A stretch of DNA of 64,000 nt from Olivibacter sp. SDN3. Lineage in GTDB: Bacteria; Bacteroidota; Bacteroidia; Sphingobacteriales; Sphingobacteriaceae. The position numbers and the translations under genes are program-made. Below are positions 18,680 to 27,271 of this stretch, piece by piece; the stretch's first letter is position 1, and every line of letters begins with the position of its first letter. A model generated the notes under the pieces. It did not search any database and was not told the DNA's origin. It saw only the letters and a program-made list of their open reading frames with translations. The stretch lies in contig NZ_CP060497.1 of NCBI RefSeq assembly GCF_014334135.1, positions 6,054,655 through 6,118,654 on the forward strand, read 5' to 3'.

Positions 18680-20917
18680 ATGCAACGAAACACCAAGAAA
18701 AAAAACAATAAGTTAACCAACAGCGATATTAAACGTTATACTTTTTCTTTCTGGAAATTGTTTGTCGGACTAATTTTGTTAGGTTTTTTATTTTTCGTAA
18801 GTGTCGGACTTGGTCTATTCGGAGAATTACCATCTTTCAGAGACCTCGAAAACCCTAAAAGTAACCTTTCCTCTGAAATCATTTCTGCAGACAGCGCGTT
18901 ACTTGGAACCTATTATGTACAAAATCGGTCTAATGTTACTTATAAGGAGTTGTCTCCTGCGCTGATAAAAGCGCTTATAGCCACAGAAGATATACGCTTT
19001 AATTCGCACTCGGGTGTAGATTTTAAACGTACTTTTACCATTATCTTTTATAATCTTATAGGAAAAAAGCAAGGCGCTAGTACCATTACGCAACAGTTGG
19101 CACTTAATCTCTTTTCTGATGGGCGTGCCCGCACTCCTGGCAAACGCATTATCCAAAAATTTCAGGAGCTGATTACGGCGGTACGACTGGAAAGAAATTA
19201 TACGAAAGAAGAAATTCTCACCATGTACCTAAATACCGTAGATTTTGGTGCTTATAACACTTATGGAATAAAATCCGCTGCGAGGACTTATTTCAACACC
19301 ACTCCTGCAGAACTTACCGCACCGCAGGCGGCAGTGCTAGTAGGCATGTTAAAGGGACCCGGTATTTATTCGCCGATTCGCTATCCTGAAAACGCTCTTA
19401 AACGCCGTAATACAGTATTCGACAGAATGCGGACCGCAGGTTTTATCACCTCGGCAGAAGCTGCCGCTTATAAGGAGAAACCTATTGGGTTAACATTCCG
19501 GGCAAGTGTTTATGGTGACGGCTTAGCACCCTACCTCAGAGCAGTTTTAAAGAATGATATCAAAAACGTCTTCAATCAGCTATCGATCACGAAAGCAGAT
19601 GGGACACCTTATGACCTTGACCGAGACGGGTTAAAGATTTACACAACTATCGATTCGCGCATGCAAGCTCATGCTGAAGAAGCACAAAAAGAAATGATGC
19701 GTGAACTACAAGTCACCTTCAACAATCAATATAAAGGCAGGGACCCCTTTAAAGGACTCGAAAATCTATTGGATAGAGGTGTTAAACAATCGGATCGCTA
19801 CCGATGGTTGAAATATAGCGACCACTCAGAAGAGGAAATTAAAAAGGATTTTAATACACCTACCAAAATGACCGTCTTCAGCTGGAAGGGCGAAATAGAC
19901 ACCGTCATGACGCCATTGGATTCTATCAAATATAATAAATTGATATTACGAAATGCCATGATGTCTATGGAACCTCAAACAGGTCATGTGAAAGCTTGGG
20001 TGGGCGGTATCAATTTCCAGCATTACAAATATGATCAGGTACGGATGGGAACCCGTCAGGTAGGTTCTACCGCAAAGCCCTTCACTTATGCTGTAGCCAT
20101 AGATAATGGCTATTCGCCCTGTTTCCGCGTGCCAAATTCACCGATCAATGTGGACGGCTGGCAACCAAAAAGCGAAAACACAGTTGCTGGGCCGATTACA
20201 CTAAAAAAAGCGCTTGCTAACTCACAGAACTGGGCCACCGCTGATGTCATACAACGCGTAGGCGCTCAGAATGTAGCTAATCTCATTAAAAATTTAGGTA
20301 TCAGCTCCAACGTACCCGCCTACCCCTCTATCAGCTTAGGGACATTTGACGCTTCGGTATACGACATGGTGGGTGCTTATTCTGCTTTTGTAAACCATGG
20401 TGTATGGACCCAACCGATTTATTTGTTACGTATTGAAGATAAGAATGGAACGGTTATCTACGAACATCAGAAAAAAGTCAAGGTGGTGATGAACGATCAG
20501 TCAGCCTATGTAATCGTGGATATGCTGAAAGGAGTTGTTAACGAGGGATCCGGTGGGCGTGTGCGTTGGAAATACCATTTGACGAATCCCATTGGTGGAA
20601 AAACGGGTACTTCCCAAAGTAATTCAGATGCCTGGTTCATTGGTGTTACTCCAGAACTGGTAAGTGGTGTATGGACGGGTGCTGACGAACGAAGTATCCA
20701 TTTTAGCAGTACTGCATTAGGTCAAGGTGCCAATGCGGCGCTACCTATGTTTGGGTTGTATATGCAAAAGGTGTATGCCGACAAAGACCTCAACTACTCG
20801 CAAGGTGATTTTGAGTTACCGCCCGGCGGGCTACAGCGTGAACTAGATTGCAACAAGTATCAATATGACTATCCAACAGAAAGTGAATCGAAGATTGATG
20901 ATCGATTGGATTTCTAA
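18680..20917 (+). CDS. Class A penicillin-binding protein (PBP1A type)
   Basis: This bifunctional enzyme polymerises glycan strands and cross-links peptides in peptidoglycan. A single N-terminal membrane helix (FWKLFVGLILLGFLFFVSVG) anchors it. The GT51 domain shows ATEDIRFNSHSGVDFKRT and GASTITQQLALNLF. The transpeptidase has the nucleophile motif STAK (GSTAKPFTY), SQN (NSQNWAT) and KTGT (GGKTGTSQSNSDAWF). At 745 residues it is typical. Its stop and the uvrC start are 2 nt apart, so the two are co-transcribed. Confidence 0.95.
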   Translation: MQRNTKKKNNKLTNSDIKRYTFSFWKLFVGLILLGFLFFVSVGLGLFGELPSFRDLENPKSNLSSEIISADSALLGTYYVQNRSNVTYKELSPALIKALIATEDIRFNSHSGVDFKRTFTIIFYNLIGKKQGASTITQQLALNLFSDGRARTPGKRIIQKFQELITAVRLERNYTKEEILTMYLNTVDFGAYNTYGIKSAARTYFNTTPAELTAPQAAVLVGMLKGPGIYSPIRYPENALKRRNTVFDRMRTAGFITSAEAAAYKEKPIGLTFRASVYGDGLAPYLRAVLKNDIKNVFNQLSITKADGTPYDLDRDGLKIYTTIDSRMQAHAEEAQKEMMRELQVTFNNQYKGRDPFKGLENLLDRGVKQSDRYRWLKYSDHSEEEIKKDFNTPTKMTVFSWKGEIDTVMTPLDSIKYNKLILRNAMMSMEPQTGHVKAWVGGINFQHYKYDQVRMGTRQVGSTAKPFTYAVAIDNGYSPCFRVPNSPINVDGWQPKSENTVAGPITLKKALANSQNWATADVIQRVGAQNVANLIKNLGISSNVPAYPSISLGTFDASVYDMVGAYSAFVNHGVWTQPIYLLRIEDKNGTVIYEHQKKVKVVMNDQSAYVIVDMLKGVVNEGSGGRVRWKYHLTNPIGGKTGTSQSNSDAWFIGVTPELVSGVWTGADERSIHFSSTALGQGANAALPMFGLYMQKVYADKDLNYSQGDFELPPGGLQRELDCNKYQYDYPTESESKIDDRLDF

Positions 20918-20919
20918 AC

Positions 20920-22716
20920 ATGGAAGTATTTGATTATCGAAGTGAGTTAAAAAAGATCCCCCACAAACCTGGCGTTTATCAATATTATGATAAACAGGGA
21001 ACGCTTATATACATCGGTAAAGCCAAAGATTTAAGGAATCGGGTCGGTTCTTATTTTATCAAAGATGCACATACCTATAACACTAAAACGAGTGTACTGG
21101 TACGCAAAATCAATCGGATTACGTTTACCATCGTTGATACCGAAACTGACGCTTGGCTGTTGGAAAACAGCTTGATAAAAAAACACCAGCCAAGGTATAA
21201 CGTGATGCTGAAGGATGACAAGACCTATCCCTGGATTGTTATCAAAAACGAACGTTTCCCAAGAATTTTCTGGACAAGGAAAATTATCAAAGATGGATCA
21301 AAATATTATGGCCCTTATGCTTCGGTAGGTATGATGCATGCGCTACTTGATGTGATCAAAGAACTGTTTCCGTTACGCACCTGCAATTTACCCCTTACAG
21401 AGAAGAATATCGCACAAGGTAAATTCAGGGTTTGTTTGGAATATCAAATCGGCAACTGTAAAGGCCCCTGCCAAGCGTACCAAACGGAAGAAGATTATAA
21501 CCGAAGCATTGAAAGTATCAAAGATATTCTCAATGGAAAAACAACTGTTGTCTTTAAACAACTAAAAAACAACCTTGATCGTGCCATTGCGAATTTAGAC
21601 TTTGAGGAAGCCCATCACCTGAAACAGAAATTGGCACTTTTAAGTAACTATCAAAGTAAATCTACTATCGTAAGCAATAGCATCAACGATGTCGATGTAT
21701 TTAGTATTGCATCCGATCAAAGTTACGCCTTCGTTAATTTTTTGAAAGTGATGAACGGCACAGTTATACAAACCCAAACCATCGAGCTGAAAAAACGCCT
21801 AGATGAAAGTGATCAAGAACTCCTCGGTCTGGCTGTGCAGGAACTGAGAACGCGTTTCAAAAGTTCATCTAAAGAAATTATTGTCCCTTTTACGCTAGAC
21901 ATAGAAAGTCCCGATTTTAAACAGACAGTTCCGCAGTTAGGCGATAAAAAAAAATTACTGGACCTATCTCATAAAAATGTAAGTTTTTTCAAGAAAGAAC
22001 GATTAGACCAATACGAGAAACTAAATCCCGAAGTTAGAACAGAACGTATTCTCCACAAAATGAAGGAAGACTTACGTTTAAATGTACTGCCTAAACATAT
22101 CGAATGTTTTGACAATTCCAATTTCCAGGGAAAATATCCTGTTTCGGCTATAGTGGTTTTTAAAGATGGTAAGCCCTCAAAAAAAGACTACCGGCATTTT
22201 AACGTCAAAACCGTGGAAGGACCTAATGATTTTGCTACCATGGAAGAGGCGGTATTCCGCCGTTATAAACGATTGTTGGAAGAAGACAATCCCTTACCTC
22301 AACTGATTATTATTGATGGTGGTAAAGGTCAGCTATCAGCGGCTATGAAAAGTTTAAAAAAATTAGCTATTGCCTCCAAAGTAACCGTAATAGGTATCGC
22401 AAAACGTTTAGAAGAATTGTACTACCCTGGCGATCAGTATCCTTTATATTTGGACAAAAGATCGGAAACATTAAAAATAATCCAGCACTTACGCGATGAG
22501 GCCCATCGTTTTGGAATTACTTTTCACAGGAACCAGCGAAGCCGTAAAACCTTTCAGACAGAATTGGAACAAATCCCCGGTATTGGCAAAACAAGTGCAG
22601 AAAAACTGTTACTGACGTTTAAATCCGTGAAGAAAATAAAAGAGGCGGCAAAAAAAGATTTATTGAAGGTCCTTAGCCCCAAACAAGCCGATGCTGTAAT
22701 AACTTATTTTGCCTGA
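20920..22716 (+). CDS. uvrC: Excinuclease ABC subunit C
   Basis: UvrC makes both incisions around DNA lesions handed over by UvrA and UvrB. In order are the GIY-YIG nuclease (KPGVYQYYDKQGTLIYIGKA), the Cys cluster CLEYQIGNCKGPC, a UVR helix pair near residue 215, and the RNase H-like domain (HIECFDNSNFQGKYPVSAIV; IIIDGGKGQLSAA). A C-terminal helix-hairpin-helix (IPGIGKTSAEKLL) completes it. At 598 residues it is full length. uvrA lies about 28 kb away in the window, on the other strand. Confidence 0.96.
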   Translation: MEVFDYRSELKKIPHKPGVYQYYDKQGTLIYIGKAKDLRNRVGSYFIKDAHTYNTKTSVLVRKINRITFTIVDTETDAWLLENSLIKKHQPRYNVMLKDDKTYPWIVIKNERFPRIFWTRKIIKDGSKYYGPYASVGMMHALLDVIKELFPLRTCNLPLTEKNIAQGKFRVCLEYQIGNCKGPCQAYQTEEDYNRSIESIKDILNGKTTVVFKQLKNNLDRAIANLDFEEAHHLKQKLALLSNYQSKSTIVSNSINDVDVFSIASDQSYAFVNFLKVMNGTVIQTQTIELKKRLDESDQELLGLAVQELRTRFKSSSKEIIVPFTLDIESPDFKQTVPQLGDKKKLLDLSHKNVSFFKKERLDQYEKLNPEVRTERILHKMKEDLRLNVLPKHIECFDNSNFQGKYPVSAIVVFKDGKPSKKDYRHFNVKTVEGPNDFATMEEAVFRRYKRLLEEDNPLPQLIIIDGGKGQLSAAMKSLKKLAIASKVTVIGIAKRLEELYYPGDQYPLYLDKRSETLKIIQHLRDEAHRFGITFHRNQRSRKTFQTELEQIPGIGKTSAEKLLLTFKSVKKIKEAAKKDLLKVLSPKQADAVITYFA

Positions 22717-22812
22717 CACAATGGTCAAATTATCTCAGCGGTCAATTACCTGCCGCAAGCTACGGTAAAAGGGTATACAGTAAAAAGAGGTCGTACAATT
22801 ACTGCAACAGTG

Positions 22813-23679
22813 TCAATAACTCCACAAATCATGTTCATAGTCCATCAAATCCTGCTTTATCCGTTCAGACTCATACAAACGGTCAATACCTTGCTTATAA
22901 TCTTTTATACGTAAATCTTCCGGGTTTGACTGCTTAATCACATAACTTGAGAAAATCCTTTTAACGAACACATCGTCATAGCTCAAACCTGTCGCATCAT
23001 TATTTCTATTGACCACCTCCTTATTAACTAAGATGTGCCTTGCCTCTGGAAAATAAATCCAAAACGCCGGTTGAGGTTCAAGATAGATATCGGCTGCTTT
23101 TATACTGATTAAAGGAGCTATACCTATTATACGAGGCTCGAATACGGAGCGCTGCTTATCAAAAATCCAATCTTCTTTGATTCGAAACTTCACCACACTG
23201 TCTGCGTTAAATTCGCCAGACTGAAAGGTCCCTCCTACTTGGTTTCCTTCCTTGTCAAACTCAGGGACAAAAACACTATCCGCCAAATTGGCCATTAATT
23301 CGTCTGGATTTAATGGCACTTTAAAGCTATCTCCATTAGGATCTTCAACCGTAGGAGTAGGATCATATGCGGTTAATTCTCCAGCCTGTATCGCTCGCAT
23401 TAACACATCGATAAGCCTCGACTTAGGAGAGGCGAAACTGGCATTTAATCGCTCACGTAAATCGATCTCACGCCACACACGTTTACTGTACATAACATCC
23501 ACACTTCGGATATCGGAGTATGGAATTACTTTTCTGTTCTCCATATCAGATTTAAGATAGTAACCATCGATAGGTGGGCCATCTGCTATAGGAGTTACAC
23601 TATTAGATAGATTTTCTTGCTGTCCATATGCTCTACTTATTAATATAAGTAAAATAATAAAAAAAGGTCTATTCATCAT
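22813..23679 (-). CDS. gldN: Gliding motility/type IX secretion protein GldN (PorN)
   Basis: A 288-residue periplasmic protein with signal peptide FFIILLILISRAYGQ. The mature part has features I associate with GldN/PorN: DGYYLKSDMENRKVIPYSDI, SKRVWREIDLRE, LYFPEAR-type segment (FWIYFPEARHILVNKEV), and SYDDVFVKRIFSSYVIKQSN near the end. In type IX systems GldN forms a ring with GldK around the secretion channel. It starts 8 nt after gldK, so the two are an operon, but gldL and gldM, normally between them, are absent here. Confidence 0.82.
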   Translation of the reverse strand: MMNRPFFIILLILISRAYGQQENLSNSVTPIADGPPIDGYYLKSDMENRKVIPYSDIRSVDVMYSKRVWREIDLRERLNASFASPKSRLIDVLMRAIQAGELTAYDPTPTVEDPNGDSFKVPLNPDELMANLADSVFVPEFDKEGNQVGGTFQSGEFNADSVVKFRIKEDWIFDKQRSVFEPRIIGIAPLISIKAADIYLEPQPAFWIYFPEARHILVNKEVVNRNNDATGLSYDDVFVKRIFSSYVIKQSNPEDLRIKDYKQGIDRLYESERIKQDLMDYEHDLWSY

Positions 23680-23687
23680 GTGTCATG

Positions 23688-24986
23688 CTATAAATCACGC
23701 CCGGCGTAAGAGGTTACACATCGAAAACCTATATACGATTTAGCCGTATCCTGATACTCATATGTCCGTGTGGAATTCTGTAAAAAATAACCTATATCTT
23801 TCCATGAACCACCCCTTACTACTTTACGTTTTAATATTTCGGGATCGCTACCTTTGGCTTCATACGGGTATGTAGGATTCATGTCATGTATAAAAGAAGA
23901 AGAAGACTCCTCAAAAGAAGAAGCCGTCCATTCGGCAACATTGCCTGCCATATTATATAAGCCATAGTCATTAGGGAAATAAGAATGAACAGGAACAGTA
24001 TATGCACCGCCATCGTCTGCATAATTACCTCTTCCTGGCTTAAAGTTTGCCATTAAGCATCCTTTGGCATTTCTTATAGTGGGACCTCCCCAAGGATATG
24101 GAGCTCCGTTTAGACCGCCTCTCGCTGCATATTCCCATTGATGTTCAGAGGGTAATTCGTACGATAAACGTGCCAGGCGAGATAATCCTATTCGCTGTGC
24201 ATAGTTTTCATATAACCGAGTACGCCAAACCGCAAAGGCCCTCGCTTGCCGCCAATTAACACCAACGACAGGATAATCCTGAAATGCCGGATGAGAAAAA
24301 TACCCCTCCACCATAGGTTCATTTTGCGCATATGAAAAATCTGCTAACCACACCAGGGTATCTGGATAGATACCAATGGTATCTCGAACAATGAAATCAG
24401 AACGCCGCATCGATTTATTGTTTTTATTCGCTGCTGCCATGCGATGATTATAAATTTCGTAATGATACTTCAATAACCGTACATCTAATTCATCTCTCCC
24501 AAATATGCGATCGTCTCCCTGGTAGTACATCTGATTCAATGCAGCTCTATTGTCATTTTTTCCACCCCATATCCCACTGCCATCACCTACTTTTTGCCAG
24601 TCAATAAATCGTTGTCCACTGCTTTCCCCTTCCGTCCCCTGAATAAAAAAAGATGCGTCGTTCAAATATTGAGTAATGGCAATGGAGTCCCTCACCCAAT
24701 TCACAAATTGCCGATATTGACTATTTGATATTTCGGTTTCATCCATAAAAAAAGCAGATTGGGTGAATTGCCTATTCTGCGCAATTTGTGCACTGGTAAT
24801 ATCCTCATCAGATTGACCTGCTATAAAACTTCCTGCAGGAATGAAGACCATGCCTCTTGGAGCTTTGCTCGTTTTCAAACCTTTTAATCGTACCCCAGTT
24901 AGTTCACCACCTGCTTTTCGGTTACCACATCCCATAACAAGTACTAACGATATCAACACGAAACAACAAAAGTAAAATTTCCTCAT
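23688..24986 (-). CDS. gldK: Gliding motility/type IX secretion lipoprotein GldK (PorK)
   Basis: From the ATG at 24986 it is 432 residues: signal YFCCFVLISLVLVMG and lipobox Cys at about residue 20. The mature part opens GELTGVRLKGLKTSKAPRGM and continues as a formylglycine-generating-enzyme-like (SUMF1) fold: FMDETEISNSQYRQFV, LPSEHQWEYAARGG, YNMAGNVAEW and RKVVRGGSW. GldK and GldJ share this fold; pairing with gldN argues for GldK. An upstream in-frame TTG at 24998 is a poorer start. It forms the periplasmic ring with GldN in known systems. Confidence 0.8.
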   Translation of the reverse strand: MRKFYFCCFVLISLVLVMGCGNRKAGGELTGVRLKGLKTSKAPRGMVFIPAGSFIAGQSDEDITSAQIAQNRQFTQSAFFMDETEISNSQYRQFVNWVRDSIAITQYLNDASFFIQGTEGESSGQRFIDWQKVGDGSGIWGGKNDNRAALNQMYYQGDDRIFGRDELDVRLLKYHYEIYNHRMAAANKNNKSMRRSDFIVRDTIGIYPDTLVWLADFSYAQNEPMVEGYFSHPAFQDYPVVGVNWRQARAFAVWRTRLYENYAQRIGLSRLARLSYELPSEHQWEYAARGGLNGAPYPWGGPTIRNAKGCLMANFKPGRGNYADDGGAYTVPVHSYFPNDYGLYNMAGNVAEWTASSFEESSSSFIHDMNPTYPYEAKGSDPEILKRKVVRGGSWKDIGYFLQNSTRTYEYQDTAKSYIGFRCVTSYAGRDL

Positions 24987-25062
24987 ATTTTTTAACAATG
25001 AACGCTGAGAGACACTAACATAGTAGTAAGCATCTCTGTTTGCCGAACAAGCAGTCTTTCAA

Positions 25063-25070
25063 CAAATATA
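25063..25070 (-). promoter_or_regulatory. Possible promoter -7 element (TATATTTG) of gldK-gldN
   Basis: The minus strand reads TATATTTG, matching TAnnTTTG, about 75 nt before the gldK ATG. No TTG is seen at the -33 distance, so support is partial. Confidence 0.35.
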
Positions 25071-25158
25071 AATGGAGTTAATAGCAGGCCTGACGTTCAT
25101 TTTGTTCATTATTTGAAAGACATGCTAGCATTACCCTATCCCGGAACACCACATAACG

Positions 25159-25190
25159 AAAAAAGGCCCAGTGCTTATTACACTGGGCCT
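25159..25190 (-). terminator. Terminator after the hemD-like gene
   Basis: GGCCCAGTG and CACTGGGCC pair perfectly around a 7-base loop. On the minus strand six T follow. It lies 44 nt after the stop at 25234 and separates this unit from gldK. Confidence 0.88.
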
Positions 25191-25233
25191 ACGATATCAT
25201 GCTATAACACATTAAAGGTAATGTGTACTGAAA

Positions 25234-25998
25234 TTACTTATTAACTTTCTTGATGTATTGTTCAACAGCCATTGTCATACTCGGGTTCTCTGGTGTGGGA
25301 GCAGCAATATCTAAGATCAACCCTCTGTCGGCAACGGCTTGATGCGTAGTAGGACCAAATGCGGCAATACGTGTGTCGTTTTGCTTAAAATCAGGAAAGT
25401 TTTCAAACAACGACTGAATGCTGGAAGGGCTAAAGAAAACAATAATATCGTAAAAGACATTAGCCAAGTCTGAAAGATCGCTGACAACTGTTTTAAACAA
25501 CACCGCTGGAGTAAAATCATAGCCATTGTCCTGAAGCCAATTCTGGGTTTCTTCGTTTGCTACATCAGAACAAGGATAAAGAAATTTCTCTTTGGTATGT
25601 TTTTTTAACACCTCTTCTAAATCCTGTGCCGTTTGCTTACCAAAGAATATCTTACGTTTTCTATATTGAATATACTTTTGTAGATAAAGCGCAATCGTTT
25701 CCGATAAACAAAAATATTTTAAATCGGCTGGCACTTCATAACGCATTTCCTCGCAAATTCTAAAGAAGTGATCTGCAGCGTTTCTACTGGTAAAAATTAC
25801 GGCGGTAAAATCAGCCAAATTTATCTTCTCTTTTCTAAAATCCCTTGCCGGAACCCCCTCTACATGTATAAAGGCTCTGAAATCTAGCTTTAAATTGTAT
25901 TTGTTTGCTAAAGCAAAATAAGGCGACTTATCATTCTCAGGCCTGGGTAAAGTTACTAAGATACTTTTTACTTTTTTTTCTCTGTCTTCTGCTACCAC
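25234..25998 (-). CDS. Uroporphyrinogen-III synthase family protein
   Basis: A 254-residue HemD-type protein, which in haem synthesis closes hydroxymethylbilane into uroporphyrinogen III. Visible features are the two-lobed alternating pattern, FTAVIFTSRNAADHFFRICE, LKYFCLSETIALYLQKYI, and the signature region YDIIVFFSPSSIQSLFENF followed by IAAFGPTTHQAVADRGL. The start is GTG at 25998. It lies 21 nt after the DUF4271 gene. HemD is poorly conserved, and other haem genes are not nearby, so enzymatic activity is likely but unproven. Confidence 0.75.
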   Translation of the reverse strand: MVAEDREKKVKSILVTLPRPENDKSPYFALANKYNLKLDFRAFIHVEGVPARDFRKEKINLADFTAVIFTSRNAADHFFRICEEMRYEVPADLKYFCLSETIALYLQKYIQYRKRKIFFGKQTAQDLEEVLKKHTKEKFLYPCSDVANEETQNWLQDNGYDFTPAVLFKTVVSDLSDLANVFYDIIVFFSPSSIQSLFENFPDFKQNDTRIAAFGPTTHQAVADRGLILDIAAPTPENPSMTMAVEQYIKKVNK

Positions 25999-26019
25999 GT
26001 GAGTCTATTTTAGTTTCGG

Positions 26020-27057
26020 TTAAACGCCCAACACCTTAATCAATATAAGGATTGGACCAACTTCGAGGGTGCAAAGATAAATAAATAAATAAAATTTTGA
26101 AAATTGATAGCTCTTTAATACCGTACTGAATGCCCTAAAGAACTGCATCATAAAGACTAAAAAAACAATAACACAAGATATTAATAACCAATATTTTACC
26201 ATATATGTGGGTATTAAACTCAACACCAAAATAAGTGGTAGGAAAATTATAGCGGCATTAAAATAACTTAAATATAATATAGAAATATAGTCTCTAACTA
26301 ATCGCTGTATCCCAAAAACAAAACCTATACCCCTGGTGATCAATATTTTAAAGGTAAACAAAACCAACACCATCAATGATAAACTGAAAAATAACGCAAT
26401 GTTATAATAGGCAGTTTGCACTCCTGAATAATTAACATATAGATAAAGAAAAAGTCCTACAGTAAACCCAAACAACAGGTACAAAAAAATAAAAGGCCAT
26501 GAAGTAATTAGATTGTCTTCTTTACTAATCTGTAACAGTACACGATTACTATAAAAAGATGTTGCAATAGCGTGCAAATCCTTCATAAAGAACAGACGTA
26601 TAAGTGCTAAAAAGAGCAGCAATAAAAATATGATCATTAACACCCAGGGTTGCCGCTGTACCTTTGGATTTCCCAAACTTTTACTGCTAATAAAAGTGAT
26701 ATCCTTACCCCAGGTAAGTGCGTCGCCATGTTTAATAATATAATGTTTTCGTAAACTATCTAAAAATTGATTTCTACTGTCAGGCGGCAATGGTTTTAAA
26801 TACAAAAATTGCAGTGAATCACGAATCGCTTTTAACGAGTCTGCTACATTTGCCAAAGAATCTTTTACACGTTGTCTCTCTAAAACTCTAGCAAATCGAG
26901 CAGAATCCTGCACTAAATACCTGAGAGACGCCGCAGGCGACACCTTCCGTTGCTCCGGTACAGCACTATCCCGTTTCACTGCGCTATCTTGCTGTGTATA
27001 AGCTGACGTTAGTATCAACGAAAATAACAATGAAAATAACAATCGCAATTTTAGCAT
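26020..27057 (-). CDS. DUF4271 membrane protein
   Basis: A 345-residue protein. After a signal-like N-terminus (LLFSLLFSLILTSAYTQ) comes a polar periplasmic segment of about 100 residues with repeated KDSL/RDSL units. Then come roughly six to seven membrane helices (WVLMIIFLLLLFLALIRLFF; FIFLYLLFGFTVGLFLYLYV; FIYLCTLEVGPILILIKVL). I assign it to DUF4271, which in Bacteroidota is commonly beside a hemD-like gene, as here. The function is unknown. The two genes should form an operon ending at the hairpin near 25175. Confidence 0.7.
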   Translation of the reverse strand: MLKLRLLFSLLFSLILTSAYTQQDSAVKRDSAVPEQRKVSPAASLRYLVQDSARFARVLERQRVKDSLANVADSLKAIRDSLQFLYLKPLPPDSRNQFLDSLRKHYIIKHGDALTWGKDITFISSKSLGNPKVQRQPWVLMIIFLLLLFLALIRLFFMKDLHAIATSFYSNRVLLQISKEDNLITSWPFIFLYLLFGFTVGLFLYLYVNYSGVQTAYYNIALFFSLSLMVLVLFTFKILITRGIGFVFGIQRLVRDYISILYLSYFNAAIIFLPLILVLSLIPTYMVKYWLLISCVIVFLVFMMQFFRAFSTVLKSYQFSKFYLFIYLCTLEVGPILILIKVLGV

Positions 27058-27092
27058 TTAGCGTTTAAACGTTGTATAGAAAAAATAATTTA

Positions 27093-27100
27093 CAAAATTA
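27093..27100 (-). promoter_or_regulatory. Possible promoter -7 element (TAATTTTG) of DUF4271-hemD
   Basis: The minus strand reads TAATTTTG, a match to TAnnTTTG, 36 nt before the DUF4271 ATG. No clear -33 TTG. Confidence 0.35.
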
Positions 27101-27271
27101 ATGCTTTATTCTCATTACTATAAATTATTCGCGCTTTTGTTTCATTAATATGAAAAATTCAGTTTTTTTATTGCAGGCTTGTGGTTTCTCCTATAGAAAA
27201 AACTATCTACATTGCCAGCTGTTAATTTTAAGACATGTCTAACAAACTAGTATACATTAATATCTTATAAG

